From Ruminococcus sp. (GTDB lineage: Bacteria > Bacillota > Clostridia > Oscillospirales > Ruminococcaceae), in assembly GCA_017470535.1 (NCBI GenBank), contig JAFUYP010000008.1, positions 1 through 47,431 of the forward strand: 47,431 bases of DNA. Reading direction: 5' to 3'. Shown here in pieces: positions 26,453 through 34,596 of the stretch (position 1 is its first letter; every line of letters starts with the position of its first letter). The position numbers and the translations under genes were made by a program. The notes under the pieces are model-generated. The model saw only the letters and a list, made by a program, of their open reading frames with translations, was not told where the DNA came from and did no database searches.

Positions 26453-28900
26453 ATGAAGAAAAAGAAACTGATAGCAGGCGTGCTTGCGTTCAGTATGGCG
26501 CTCAGCTGTACGGTGGCACTGCCGGAGAATTACGGATCGGTGGTCGAGAGGGTGTATGCAGGGTTTGGTACACATGGTACTACTGACTCCACCGGAGTGT
26601 ATAATGTTGTAAAATCAGGAAATGGATTTACGATAGAGAGCATACAAGATACAACGCTCACGACATACAATATACCGGCTACGCTGACGGCGACTATTGA
26701 TAATACCACATATACACTGTCGGTGACCGGGCTTGGTGAGTCGTTATTTCAGAGCAGATCGGATATAACGTCTGTGACGCTTCCGAATAGTATCACGACT
26801 ATCGGTACATTTGCATTCAGCGGATGCAGCAGTCTTAAAACTGTAAATATACCTACATCTCTGACAGAGATACCGAAAAACTGTTTTGCAAGCTGCACGT
26901 CGCTTACTAAGGTAACTATACCGAGCGGAGTTACGACTATCGGTGAGAGTGCTTATGCAAGCTGTTCGGGTGTCACTTCGCTGTCTATCTCTTCCACTGT
27001 TACTTCCGTTAAGTCAAACGCATTTTTAGGCTGTACGAGCCTGCTTGAAGTTACAGTACCTACGACTGTTACCGAGATAGGCGACTCGGCGTTCGGTTAT
27101 ACGATGACCGGTTCCAAGGTACTTGACTTTGTACTCAAATGCTACATAAACTCTGCGGCTGACAAATATGCCACGCAGGCAGGGCTGACAACATATTACA
27201 TCGACAATCCCGGACATACACATAGCTATGCGGTGTCGGAAACTAAGGCTGCTACCTGCGGTGAGGACGGCTACACAAGATACACCTGCTCATGCGGCAG
27301 CACATATGATGTAAAGAGCTACAAGACAGGCAAGCACACATATGGTGAAGGTGTTGTGACTGCTCCTACTTATACTACAAGGGGCTACACTACATACACT
27401 TGCACGGTCTGCGGTCATACTTATATACCCAACGATAGTTACACTCCGATGCTTTCAAAGACCGACATCAGCTCGGCGACTGTAAGCGGTGTAAAGTCAA
27501 GCTATCAGTACACTGGCTCGGAAATAACTATTGATAATGATATTACTGTTACGCTTGACGGCAAGACGCTTGTTAAGGGTACGGATTACACGATAGGAAA
27601 TTACCGCAATAATACAGCGGATGGCAACAACACAGCGTCGTGTGTTATAACAGGTCAGGGGGCTTATTCTGGAACTAAGACGGTATACTTTACTATTTCG
27701 TTGAGCGGCTCCGGGGAAAGCTCGGAAACAGTTGATATTAGCGGTGCAACTATTACATATACCGATACGCAGTCAAGCAGCTATTCTACCGAGTATACCG
27801 GTGAAGCAATAAAGCCTAGATTTGCGATAAAGCTCGGTTCTACTACTCTTACGGTCGGACGTTATATAACTGTTGCTTATTCAAATAACGTAAATCCGGG
27901 TACTGCAACTATTACTGCAACGGGTACAGGCAATGTTATAAACGGCAAGACATATACCGGTACTGCTAAATTTACATTCACTATCACACAGGCAGGGTCA
28001 TCACAGACTACTACCGATCTGTCGGGGGCAACTGTGACGCTCTCGCCGTCGTCTGCGACATACACAGGCTCGGCTGTAAAGCCCACTCCGACTGTAAAGG
28101 TCGGCTCGGCTACTCTTACAGCGGGCACTGACTACACAGTAAGCTACTCTAACAACACTAATGCCGGTACAGCTACTGTGACTATCACAGGCAAGGGCAA
28201 TTACACAGGAAATGTTTCAAAGACATTTACTATCTCGGCAGCAAGCATAAGCTCGGCGGAGGTTACGCTTTCAAAGACAAGCTACACCTACACAGGTTCA
28301 GCCAACAAGCCGACTGCTACGGTCAAGGTGAACGGCAAGACGCTGACGGCTAATACTGATTACACTATCGGATATTCTAACAACACAAATGCCGGTACAG
28401 CTACTGTGACTATCACAGGCAATGGCAATTACACAGGAACTGTTTCAAAGACATTTACTATCTCGGCAGTAAGCATAAGCTCGGCGGAAGTTTCGCTTTC
28501 AAAGACAAGCTACACTTACACAGGTTCAGCCAACAAGCCGACTGCTACGGTCAAGGTGAACGGCAAGACGCTGACGGCTAATACTGATTACACTATCGGA
28601 TATTCTAACAACACAAATGTTGGTACTGCGACTGTGACTATCACAGGCAAGGGCAATTACAAAGACAGTGCGTTTAAAACATTTACTATCACAGCTAATT
28701 CCGGAAGAGTACCGGGAGATGCAAACGGCGACGGTAAAGTAAACATCAATGATGTTCTTCTTATACAGCAGTTTATCGCTGAATGGAAAGTTGACGTTAT
28801 TGAAGCAAACTGCGATGTCAATGCAGACCAAAAGGTAAACATCAATGATGTACTTCTTATCCAGCAGTATATCGCTGAATGGGACGTTGTACTGCAATAA
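26453..28900 (+). CDS. secreted LRR / Ig-like repeat / dockerin protein
   Basis: 815 aa from ATG 26453 (GGAGGTAG upstream; ATG 26423 is less likely). The signal peptide starts MKKKKLIAGVLAF. BspA-type leucine-rich repeats (LRR_5) span about 104-219. Two Cys-pair segments (TCSCGSTY and TCTVCGHTY, about 255-326) follow. From about 341 to 749 come five Ig-like repeats of about 76 aa, with YTGSANKPTATVKVNGK and NYTGTVSKTFTI; the last ones are almost identical. The C-terminal dockerin (about 754-815) has two VNINDVLLIQQ repeats. It probably is a non-catalytic cell-surface or cellulosome component for adhesion; the role is inferred. Confidence 0.88.
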   Translation: MKKKKLIAGVLAFSMALSCTVALPENYGSVVERVYAGFGTHGTTDSTGVYNVVKSGNGFTIESIQDTTLTTYNIPATLTATIDNTTYTLSVTGLGESLFQSRSDITSVTLPNSITTIGTFAFSGCSSLKTVNIPTSLTEIPKNCFASCTSLTKVTIPSGVTTIGESAYASCSGVTSLSISSTVTSVKSNAFLGCTSLLEVTVPTTVTEIGDSAFGYTMTGSKVLDFVLKCYINSAADKYATQAGLTTYYIDNPGHTHSYAVSETKAATCGEDGYTRYTCSCGSTYDVKSYKTGKHTYGEGVVTAPTYTTRGYTTYTCTVCGHTYIPNDSYTPMLSKTDISSATVSGVKSSYQYTGSEITIDNDITVTLDGKTLVKGTDYTIGNYRNNTADGNNTASCVITGQGAYSGTKTVYFTISLSGSGESSETVDISGATITYTDTQSSSYSTEYTGEAIKPRFAIKLGSTTLTVGRYITVAYSNNVNPGTATITATGTGNVINGKTYTGTAKFTFTITQAGSSQTTTDLSGATVTLSPSSATYTGSAVKPTPTVKVGSATLTAGTDYTVSYSNNTNAGTATVTITGKGNYTGNVSKTFTISAASISSAEVTLSKTSYTYTGSANKPTATVKVNGKTLTANTDYTIGYSNNTNAGTATVTITGNGNYTGTVSKTFTISAVSISSAEVSLSKTSYTYTGSANKPTATVKVNGKTLTANTDYTIGYSNNTNVGTATVTITGKGNYKDSAFKTFTITANSGRVPGDANGDGKVNINDVLLIQQFIAEWKVDVIEANCDVNADQKVNINDVLLIQQYIAEWDVVLQ
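28244..28700 (+). repeat. near-identical 228-bp tandem coding repeats
   Basis: AGCATAAGCTCGGCGGA recurs at 28244 and 28472, a period of 228 bp (76 codons). The two units differ by few bases, while the unit before them (from about 28015) is more diverged. This suggests recent duplication or gene conversion within the surface protein. Confidence 0.85.
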
Positions 28901-28912
28901 TTGACAGATAAT

Positions 28913-28955
28913 AAAATGACCGTGACACGGGGGAGTGTTACGGTCATTTTTGTTT
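28913..28955. terminator. bidirectional terminator
   Basis: A 16-bp stem, AAAATGACCGTGACAC (28913-28928) with GTGTTACGGTCATTTT (28935-28950), one G-U pair and loop GGGGGA, then TGTTTATTTT. The minus-strand regulator's stop lies inside the right arm. Confidence 0.9.
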
Positions 28956-29267
28956 ATTTTGTATTTCGAGCAGGGTCTTGATACGTTCATCTACTCTTAT
29001 TTTATTGTTGATGTTAAGAGCATTATAAAGGGTGAACACGTCGTTGTCGGGAGTATCGGGCTGTTCACGACCTAAAATATAATCAACGCTTACATTACAG
29101 CAGTTTGCAACATCTATTATATAGTTGATAGGAGCCTTGACCTCTCCGCTCTCATATCGGCTTATCTCTTGCTGAGATATACCGATGAGCGCTGCAAGCT
29201 CCGACTGGGTATATTTACTTTTTCTGACACTGATCAGGTTAGGATATAGGTATAAATGATTTTGCAC
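28944..29267 (-). CDS. XRE family HTH transcriptional regulator
   Basis: 107 aa. The Cro/C1-type helix-turn-helix is at about 10-62 (YTQSELAALIGISQQEISRYESGEVKAP), followed by a short C-terminal helix region. Two GTG starts are possible: 29276, and 29267 which has GAGGTGA at better spacing; I prefer 29267. It is divergent from the membrane protein gene at 29407 and their promoters overlap. The inverted repeat over the partner promoter is a good candidate for its operator. No peptidase or toxin domain is present. Confidence 0.88.
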   Translation of the reverse strand: MQNHLYLYPNLISVRKSKYTQSELAALIGISQQEISRYESGEVKAPINYIIDVANCCNVSVDYILGREQPDTPDNDVFTLYNALNINNKIRVDERIKTLLEIQNKQK

Positions 29268-29305
29268 AAAACTCACCTCATCAAATTGTAGATCGGTACA
29301 AATTA

Positions 29306-29334
29306 ATTATACAGCAGATTTGTTGTATTGACAA
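29306..29334 (-). promoter_or_regulatory. promoter of XRE regulator gene
   Basis: Minus strand TTGTCA (29329-29334), 17-bp spacer, TATAAT (29306-29311). Its -35 box overlaps the -35 box of the divergent promoter by five bases, so polymerase cannot occupy both. Confidence 0.8.
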
Positions 29335-29356
29335 ATGCAATATATGATGTTATAAT
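29328..29356 (+). promoter_or_regulatory. consensus promoter of membrane protein gene
   Basis: TTGACA (29328-29333), 17-bp spacer, TATAAT (29351-29356), a perfect consensus. Such a strong promoter next to an XRE gene suggests repression is the main control. Confidence 0.88.
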
Positions 29357-29376
29357 ATAAATATAACATCATATAT
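29340..29376. promoter_or_regulatory. 14-bp inverted repeat, candidate XRE operator
   Basis: ATATATGATGTTAT (29340-29353) and its exact complement ATAACATCATATAT (29363-29376), separated by 9 bp. It covers the spacer, -10 box and start point of the plus-strand promoter. This placement fits a repressor site. Confidence 0.75.
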
Positions 29377-29406
29377 GGTGTATTTTTGTTGATCGGAGGA
29401 AGAGTT

Positions 29407-29997
29407 ATGAGTGATATGAATGAAAATGTTCAGAAAGCAAAGGACGCAGCGGCAAATGCCGGTAAAAAACTTGGTGAGGGAGTATCGGGTGCGGCAGAGA
29501 ATGTCAGGAACTCGGCTGCATATGCAAAGGTAATGGAAAACCAGAATGTGCAGAAGGCTGCAAAGTTTTTAGGAAGATTTGACAAAAAAGTTCAGATCAT
29601 TATTGTAGTTGCGGCGATAGTACTGGTAATTGGCATTATAGGTGTGGTATTATCGGCGTTGTTTGGAAATGACGACGGTGATGCAATTGTAATAGAAAAT
29701 GATGGTGGAATTTGCAAACATGAAGTTACTGATGGAAAGGCAGGCTTTGCAGGGTTTAGTGATAGTCAATCAGGCAAATTATACTTTAAAGGGATAGACG
29801 GAACGACTAATTATCTTATTGAAGGAGAGGACGGACACAAGACCGAAGAATATGGCGGATTTGAAGATACAATGGAAATCAAGAGTAAGGACTCAAACGG
29901 TGACGGATATGTTGAATTTAAGATAAAGAAATTAAATGATGATGCTGATTACGAATTACTATGTGTTGTAAAGGGTGAGATCGCCAAAAAGGAATGA
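29407..29997 (+). CDS. membrane protein of unknown function, XRE-controlled
   Basis: 196 aa, family not recognised. The Ala/Lys-rich amphipathic N-terminus (about 1-60, ending near AKFLGRFDKK) is likely cytoplasmic. One membrane helix (about 64-88, IIIVVAAIVLVIGIIGVVL) and a polar Asp/Gly-rich domain (about 90-196) probably lie outside. The C-terminal part is beta-rich with GKLYFKGIDG and YVEFKIKKL. GGAGGAAGAG lies before ATG 29407. It stands alone between a strong regulated promoter and a terminator. The layout suggests a stress-induced or host-defence envelope protein, but no function can be assigned. Confidence 0.75.
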   Translation: MSDMNENVQKAKDAAANAGKKLGEGVSGAAENVRNSAAYAKVMENQNVQKAAKFLGRFDKKVQIIIVVAAIVLVIGIIGVVLSALFGNDDGDAIVIENDGGICKHEVTDGKAGFAGFSDSQSGKLYFKGIDGTTNYLIEGEDGHKTEEYGGFEDTMEIKSKDSNGDGYVEFKIKKLNDDADYELLCVVKGEIAKKE

Positions 29998-30023
29998 TGA
30001 TAAGACCTTCCCTATAAATTATG

Positions 30024-30065
30024 AAAAGGCTTGCAGTGACTTTTGTCAAAGCAGGCTTTTTCTCT
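30024..30065 (+). terminator. terminator after membrane protein gene
   Basis: AAAAGGCTTGC (30024-30034) pairs with GCAGGCTTTTT (30051-30061) with two G-U pairs, followed by CTCTTT. It lies 27 bp past the stop. Confidence 0.8.
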
Positions 30066-30093
30066 TTACAAACTTCACGAAATGTAGTATAAT
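30065..30093 (+). promoter_or_regulatory. promoter of ABC ATPase gene
   Basis: TTTACA (30065-30070), 17-bp spacer, TATAAT (30088-30093). The start codon is only 17 bp after the -10 box, so the leader is very short. Confidence 0.7.
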
Positions 30094-30110
30094 ATCATTG
30101 AGGTGAGAGT

Positions 30111-30812
30111 ATGGCATTCGTGGAATTCAAAAACGTATACAAGCGCTACAAAATGGGGGAGGTCACTATCACGGCGTCGGACGGGGTGAGCTTTGAGGTC
30201 GAGAAGGGTGAGTTTGCTCTGGTGCTGGGTTCGAGCGGTGCCGGAAAGACGACCATTCTCAATATGCTCGGCGGCATGGACCGCTGCGACGAGGGCGAGA
30301 TATTCGTTGACGGCGTGAACATCGCTTCGCTGTCAAAAAAGGGTCTGACCGAGTACAAGCGCTTTGACATAGGGTTCGTGTTTCAGTTCTACAACCTGAT
30401 AAACAACCTCACCGCCAAAGAAAATGTGGAGCTTGCAGTTCAGATATGCAGGGACGCTCTTGACCCGGTAGAGGTGCTTAAAAGCGTCGGGCTGGGGGAG
30501 AGACTTGATAATTTCCCGTCGCAGCTTTCGGGCGGCGAGCAGCAGAGAGTGAGCATCGCCAGAGCGCTTGCGAAAAATCCCAAGCTGCTGCTTTGCGACG
30601 AGCCGACAGGTGCGCTTGACTACACGACCGGCAAGCAGATACTCAGCCTGCTCCAGGACACCTGCCGCAAGCAGGGCATGACCGTCATCGTGATAACCCA
30701 CAACAGCGCTATCGTGCCCATGGCTGACCGTGTGATAAGGGTCAAAAACAGCAGGGTCGAGAGCGTAAAGACAAACCCTGAGCCGATTGATGTCAGGGAA
30801 ATTGAATGGTGA
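30111..30812 (+). CDS. ABC transporter ATP-binding protein (MacB/LolD-like), orphan
   Basis: 233-aa ATPase subunit. Walker [10 protein letters not shown] (about 40-48), Q-loop FVFQFYNL, signature LSGGEQQR (about 142-149), Walker [13 protein letters not shown] and H-loop VITHNSA. This type normally powers FtsX/MacB-fold permeases that export peptides or lipoproteins or sense antimicrobials. No permease follows: the next gene is tRNA-Arg, 91 bp on. Codon use is GC-richer than the neighbours on both sides. It may serve a permease elsewhere, or the downstream partner was lost when the adjacent region was rearranged. Confidence 0.9.
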   Translation: MAFVEFKNVYKRYKMGEVTITASDGVSFEVEKGEFALVLGSSGAGKTTILNMLGGMDRCDEGEIFVDGVNIASLSKKGLTEYKRFDIGFVFQFYNLINNLTAKENVELAVQICRDALDPVEVLKSVGLGERLDNFPSQLSGGEQQRVSIARALAKNPKLLLCDEPTGALDYTTGKQILSLLQDTCRKQGMTVIVITHNSAIVPMADRVIRVKNSRVESVKTNPEPIDVREIEW

Positions 30813-30858
30813 AATATTAACGTTTTATTAAATTTGAACCGTGTTTTGCAGATTGCTC

Positions 30859-30887
30859 TTGACTAAATGAGCAAGGTGTGGTATAAT
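30859..30887 (+). promoter_or_regulatory. tRNA-Arg promoter
   Basis: TTGACT (30859-30864), 17-bp spacer, TATAAT (30882-30887), 16 bp upstream of the tRNA 5' end. Confidence 0.85.
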
Positions 30888-30903
30888 ATTATAGTTGAAA
30901 TGT

Positions 30904-30980
30904 GCGCCAGTAGCTCAGCTGGATAGAGTGACTGGCTACGAACCAGTAGGTCGGGGGTTCGAGTCCCTCCTGGCGCACCA
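30904..30980 (+). tRNA. tRNA-Arg(ACG)
   Basis: Complete cloverleaf: acceptor GCGCCAG (30904-30910) with CTGGCGC (30970-30976), D-arm GCTC/GAGT, anticodon stem ACTGG/CCAGT with loop CTACGAA giving anticodon ACG, T-loop TTCGAGT, discriminator A and an encoded CCA. A34 would be edited to inosine to read CGU, CGC and CGA. It stands alone, with its own promoter and terminator. Confidence 0.97.
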
Positions 30981-30988
30981 ATACTCCA

Positions 30989-31033
30989 TAATCCGAACAC
31001 TTTTGTAAACGAAAAGGTGTTCGGATTTGTTGT
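30989..31033 (+). terminator. tRNA-Arg terminator hairpin, copy A of 45-bp direct repeat
   Basis: AATCCGAACAC pairs with GTGTTCGGATT, extended by TTTT/AAAA with one bulge, then TGTTGTTTATT. It begins 9 bp after the tRNA. The same 45 bp recur at 39282-39326 with one mismatch (31010 C, 39303 T). Confidence 0.8.
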
Positions 31034-31049
31034 TTATTACCAATAATTT

Positions 31050-31085
31050 TGGCGCCGATATAAAAAGTCGGCGCCATGTTTTTAT
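31050..31085 (+). terminator. second hairpin terminator
   Basis: TGGCGCCGA (31050-31058) and TCGGCGCCA (31068-31076), loop of 9, then TGTTTTTATTTT. It is oriented for the plus strand, so it would stop read-through from the tRNA into the opposing ABC operon. Confidence 0.75.
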
Positions 31086-31747
31086 TTTACTATCTTTCCG
31101 TCGGATATTTCAATGATCCTTCCACACTCCTCCGCCACCTTCGGATCGTGCGTAACAATAACCACCGTCCTGCCCTGTTTGTTGAGCGACTTAAACAGCT
31201 CCATTATCTCAGCAGATGTCTTTGTATCAAGCGCACCCGTAGGCTCGTCGGCAAGAATCATAGAGGGTTCATTGACTATTGCCCTTGCGATAGCCACACG
31301 CTGTTTCTGTCCGCCCGAGAGCTTGTTGCAGGGCTTTTTTGCAAGCTCCTCAATACCAACAGATTTCAAAGCCGCAAGCGCTTTTTCCTTTTTGCCCTTT
31401 ATCTTTTTCTTTGAGAAATTGAGCGGTATCATCACATTCTCAAGCGCTGTAAAATCCTCAACAAGCGCAAAATCCTGCATTACCATACCTATTTTCTCGT
31501 TGCGTATGCGTGCATATTTACGTTCTGACAAGCCCTTGACAAGCGTGTCATCAATTCGGTATTCCCCGTCCTGATAGGAATCAATGCAGGCGAGGATATG
31601 CAAAAGCGTACTCTTTCCTGCACCCGACTTGCCTATGATAGCCACAAGCTCGCCGTCTTTGATGTCACACGATACTCCGTGCAGAGCCTCAAATTCATTG
31701 GCTTTCTTTGGGTTGTAGATTTTTTTGATGTTTGTAAGAGTTATCAT
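31082..31747 (-). CDS. ABC transporter ATP-binding protein of exporter operon
   Basis: 221 aa from the ATG at 31747, which overlaps the permease stop (ATGA) and has GGAGGAAGG upstream; the frame is open further only inside the permease gene. Walker [10 protein letters not shown] (about 38-46), Q-loop [18 protein letters not shown], signature LSGGQKQR, Walker [14 protein letters not shown]-loop VTHDP. It is the energy subunit for the two FtsX-like proteins encoded just upstream. This group of ATPases (MacB/bacteriocin-export type) works with peptide or protein substrates. Confidence 0.92.
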   Translation of the reverse strand: MITLTNIKKIYNPKKANEFEALHGVSCDIKDGELVAIIGKSGAGKSTLLHILACIDSYQDGEYRIDDTLVKGLSERKYARIRNEKIGMVMQDFALVEDFTALENVMIPLNFSKKKIKGKKEKALAALKSVGIEELAKKPCNKLSGGQKQRVAIARAIVNEPSMILADEPTGALDTKTSAEIMELFKSLNKQGRTVVIVTHDPKVAEECGRIIEISDGKIVK

Positions 31748-32883
31748 TTTACCTTCCTCCAGAACGTAAGATTTGAAAGTGTTGACACAAGCTGGCACAT
31801 TACTATGCAGGCGCATATTATTAGTGCAGATAAGGGCAGGAGATTATCCATAAGCCTTATGCCGTTATTGGCAAATACACCCGTAAACTTCATACCGAGG
31901 AGTGCTATAGCGGAAAACAACACCGAGGAAATAACTATGCACAAATTCTTGCCGAGCATTACAAAAAACAAGCTAATAGATCCTGCGCCGCAGTTATACA
32001 GAATATCCATATCGACCTTGTTGTCAAGTGAGGTAACGATACAAAAGCTGATGATGCCGATGATAACGGCTATTGATATTATGTAGATAAAAGGAACGAA
32101 GCGTGCGTATTGTTCTTTCAGCGCTCTAATTGTTCGGGTGTTTATTCTATCAAGATCCCAAATCTGTCCATTTTGTTTTAATAACTCAAGATTATGCTGT
32201 ATTTCATTTTCCGAACAATCATCAAAAGATATTAATATGGTATCAGATAAAAAGAATGGTTCAATCTCACCAAAGATTATTTTTGCTGATGAAAGTCCCA
32301 TTATCAAAAACTCTGATTCATCCACACCAGAAGTATAGACTCCATGCATTCCGGTTACATCTTCACAAGCATTAATAATTGGAAAATAAGTAGTCTGTGT
32401 AAGTGTTCCGCTTATTTCTATTTCACCGCTTTCGGTTTTAATAATATCACCTGTTTTATACCCGGATAAATATGATGCTATTGCATATCCTGATGCAATA
32501 CTTCCGGAGGATGTTGTATAAACAAGCTTATCATATATCCTGTCATCAATTATATGAATCACTTGTACGTTTTTGCCATCTTCTGTATAAGGAATAGTAT
32601 AGCTTAAATAAACATTTACATTTCCCTTTAAGTCATCAAGTGTTTTAAAAAGATTAGTTCTACTGATTGATTCTTCATAATCAGAGGCATATGAATTATC
32701 AAAGTACAAAACGCCTTCTTTTTTAAGAATATCTTCATATGGTACATATAAAACAGAAAGATTATTATAAAACCCAAGTAATGAATTTGCAACTACAAGC
32801 AGCATAGCAATTTCAAGTGCAATTAGCAGATTGGTTTTTATATTATTGCAAAAAAAGCTAAAACCATATTTTATCCCACTCAT
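31744..32883 (-). CDS. FtsX-like ABC permease subunit 2
   Basis: 379 aa from ATG 32883; a GTG at 32892 is an alternative but sits too close to AGAAGGG. One membrane helix is near 18-40 and three more at about 260-365 (VPFIYIISIAVIIGIISF, LFFVMLGKNLCIVISSVLF, LLPLSALIICACIVMC). The roughly 220-residue domain between them lies outside the cell. This 1+3 layout is that of MacB/FtsX-fold permeases. Sequence is AT-rich and poorly conserved. It overlaps the ATPase gene by 4 bp and follows subunit 1 directly. Confidence 0.8.
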   Translation of the reverse strand: MSGIKYGFSFFCNNIKTNLLIALEIAMLLVVANSLLGFYNNLSVLYVPYEDILKKEGVLYFDNSYASDYEESISRTNLFKTLDDLKGNVNVYLSYTIPYTEDGKNVQVIHIIDDRIYDKLVYTTSSGSIASGYAIASYLSGYKTGDIIKTESGEIEISGTLTQTTYFPIINACEDVTGMHGVYTSGVDESEFLIMGLSSAKIIFGEIEPFFLSDTILISFDDCSENEIQHNLELLKQNGQIWDLDRINTRTIRALKEQYARFVPFIYIISIAVIIGIISFCIVTSLDNKVDMDILYNCGAGSISLFFVMLGKNLCIVISSVLFSAIALLGMKFTGVFANNGIRLMDNLLPLSALIICACIVMCQLVSTLSNLTFWRKVK

Positions 32884-32884
32884 A

Positions 32885-33955
32885 TCATACACCGCCCTTC
32901 TGCGCTCTTTTATAGCTTTCGACCGGTAATGTTGAGCTGTATTTATAGCTAAGAAATGCCGAGACTACCGCTGATACAATAAAATAAGTAACCGCAAATA
33001 TAAGTATATACTTTTTATTATCAAAAAGCGCAAACCCTTTGTATTTTACACTCAATTTAGGAAGTAAACACTCAAATAGAATTACAGATACTGCAAGACT
33101 ATCTATATACGAGCCAAGCATTTCGATAATGTTGATCATAAAAACTTTATAGCTCGACGCACCGCATATCTTAAATATCGCCGTCTGCTTTTCACGCTTT
33201 CTGAACAGAAAGCTAAAATAAACGCTGATATTTACTACCGCAATAAGCAAAATAAATGCAGATGTAAAAATAAACATATTATCGATCTGTATCTGCAAAA
33301 GTGTTTGCGGCTCAGGTGAATCAAGGCTCTGAATATTACCGAATAATTCATATATCTTATCATTGATCTGTGATATTCGTTCCTGACTGATTGCATCGTT
33401 TAACTGTATTTGAAACCAGCTTACTTTTGCTGTAGCAGGATAATCATCAAGATTGATTGCTATTGTAGGGCGTCTGTCTCCAACAGATGTGACTGTAAAA
33501 TCCACACCGTCAACAGTAAAAATATCTCCTGCTTTATATTCAGAACCGGCATAGCATGAATATCTTGAGCCAACCATTCTTGTATTCATTCCTTTACCAA
33601 TGCCGGCATACAGTTCACAGTTATCATTATCTCCATATCCAATAATACCGAATGATTCGACATCTTCGTCTAAAAAAGAATAAAGATCAAATATGCTATC
33701 TTTAATATCTTCCCACGCAGGGGCTATCGTTGCATCATTCGGAATACTCTCTTCATCATATTCTGAATAAAAATCAACAACAAACAATAATTGTTCAAAA
33801 CGTGCTTCTTCTTTGGCTTTTAGTGAATTATTAATAAGGCCGACTGATATATATACTGATAATATTGCCGCGATCTGCGACAATACTATCAGTATAGCCA
33901 AAAAAGCATTCTTGTTAATTATTGTTCGATAATTCTTTAAAGAATATCGTATCAT
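32885..33955 (-). CDS. FtsX-like ABC permease subunit 1
   Basis: 356 aa with a membrane helix at about 15-40, a large outside domain, and three helices at about 230-345 (FIFTSAFILLIAVVNISVYF, MLGSYIDSLAVSVILFECLL, ILIFAVTYFIVSAVVSAFL). The RKREKQTAIFKICGAS segment before helix 3 is the cytoplasmic coupling element seen in FtsX-type permeases, which touches the ATPase. The start overlaps the secreted-protein gene by ATGA. With subunit 2 it would form a heterodimer. Base composition is AT-rich like the rest of the island. Confidence 0.85.
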   Translation of the reverse strand: MIRYSLKNYRTIINKNAFLAILIVLSQIAAILSVYISVGLINNSLKAKEEARFEQLLFVVDFYSEYDEESIPNDATIAPAWEDIKDSIFDLYSFLDEDVESFGIIGYGDNDNCELYAGIGKGMNTRMVGSRYSCYAGSEYKAGDIFTVDGVDFTVTSVGDRRPTIAINLDDYPATAKVSWFQIQLNDAISQERISQINDKIYELFGNIQSLDSPEPQTLLQIQIDNMFIFTSAFILLIAVVNISVYFSFLFRKREKQTAIFKICGASSYKVFMINIIEMLGSYIDSLAVSVILFECLLPKLSVKYKGFALFDNKKYILIFAVTYFIVSAVVSAFLSYKYSSTLPVESYKRAQKGGV

Positions 33956-34446
33956 CTGGGTTTTACCACATTACTATAATGGAATTCAACCGGATAAGAA
34001 TCTTTATTTGTATAGTATAAGTATCCTAAATTTGATCTTTTTGCCCAAGTGTCTTTCGGTTCAATTGTAGATGTTCCAACTGTTTTGCTTGATCCGGAGT
34101 TTTCTTTCTGTGCCGCTTTTATTGTGATAAGGTCGAAGTCATTTGTGGAAGCATTGTACCTCCAAGGATAAAACTTAGCAATTTTATAGCTTACATCATA
34201 TCCATTGTAGTCTCCTTGTTGATTTACGGTCATTTTTGTCTGATTATTATTTGCATACATCCAACCATATATTCCGTTAGTCGTTGTACTTTTTTTCATT
34301 GGATTCCCACTGATAATTCCTTCTGAATTTGATCCACTTGGTTTATACTTACGTGGATTGTTAGCTGCGCTAACTCCCATAGCCATTGTTCCTGCCATTA
34401 ATGCTGCACCTACAAATGCAACTATTCTTCTTTTAACTGATGTCAT
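33952..34446 (-). CDS. secreted protein coupled to ABC exporter
   Basis: 164 aa. A signal peptide (about 1-27, KRRIVAFVGAALMAGTMAMG then VSAANN) precedes a polar, Tyr/Asn/Lys-rich mature part of about 136 aa with no Cys. The mature part looks beta-rich (YNGYDVSYKIAKFYPWRY, LGYLYYTNKDSYPVEFHY). No family is recognised. The stop overlaps the permease start (ATGA), so it is made together with the ABC subunits. The gene order (small secreted protein, membrane proteins, ATPase) is like lactococcin-972-type loci, where the ABC proteins give immunity or export. That comparison rests on layout and not on similarity. GGAGG lies before the ATG. Confidence 0.78.
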   Translation of the reverse strand: MTSVKRRIVAFVGAALMAGTMAMGVSAANNPRKYKPSGSNSEGIISGNPMKKSTTTNGIYGWMYANNNQTKMTVNQQGDYNGYDVSYKIAKFYPWRYNASTNDFDLITIKAAQKENSGSSKTVGTSTIEPKDTWAKRSNLGYLYYTNKDSYPVEFHYSNVVKPR

Positions 34447-34469
34447 TTATAATTCCTCCATTCAATTAT

Positions 34470-34498
34470 AGTATATCACCAATATAGATGATATACAA
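34470..34498 (-). promoter_or_regulatory. promoter and operator-like repeat of exporter operon
   Basis: Minus strand TTGTAT (34493-34498), 17-bp spacer, TATACT (34470-34475). An inverted repeat GTATATCA-N10-TGATATAC (34471-34496) covers both boxes, so a regulator bound there would block the promoter. Confidence 0.65.
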
Positions 34499-34596
34499 TA
34501 TGTCTTTTCTTAAACGTTTCTTAAGATTGAGCTGTTCTGAAAAAGCGTCAATATAACTACAACTTGCATAAAGCAAAATCCTTAAATTACAGCACG

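Noticed and set aside
28015-28700. Possible CRISPR array because of regular repeats
   Set aside because: The repeats are 228 bp, in frame, and encode Ig-like domains; no short repeat-spacer pattern or cas genes.
30904-31033. Classical tRNA attachment site for an integrative element
   Set aside because: The duplicated 45 bp lies after the tRNA and the distant copy lacks the tRNA 3' end; no integrase was found in the window.
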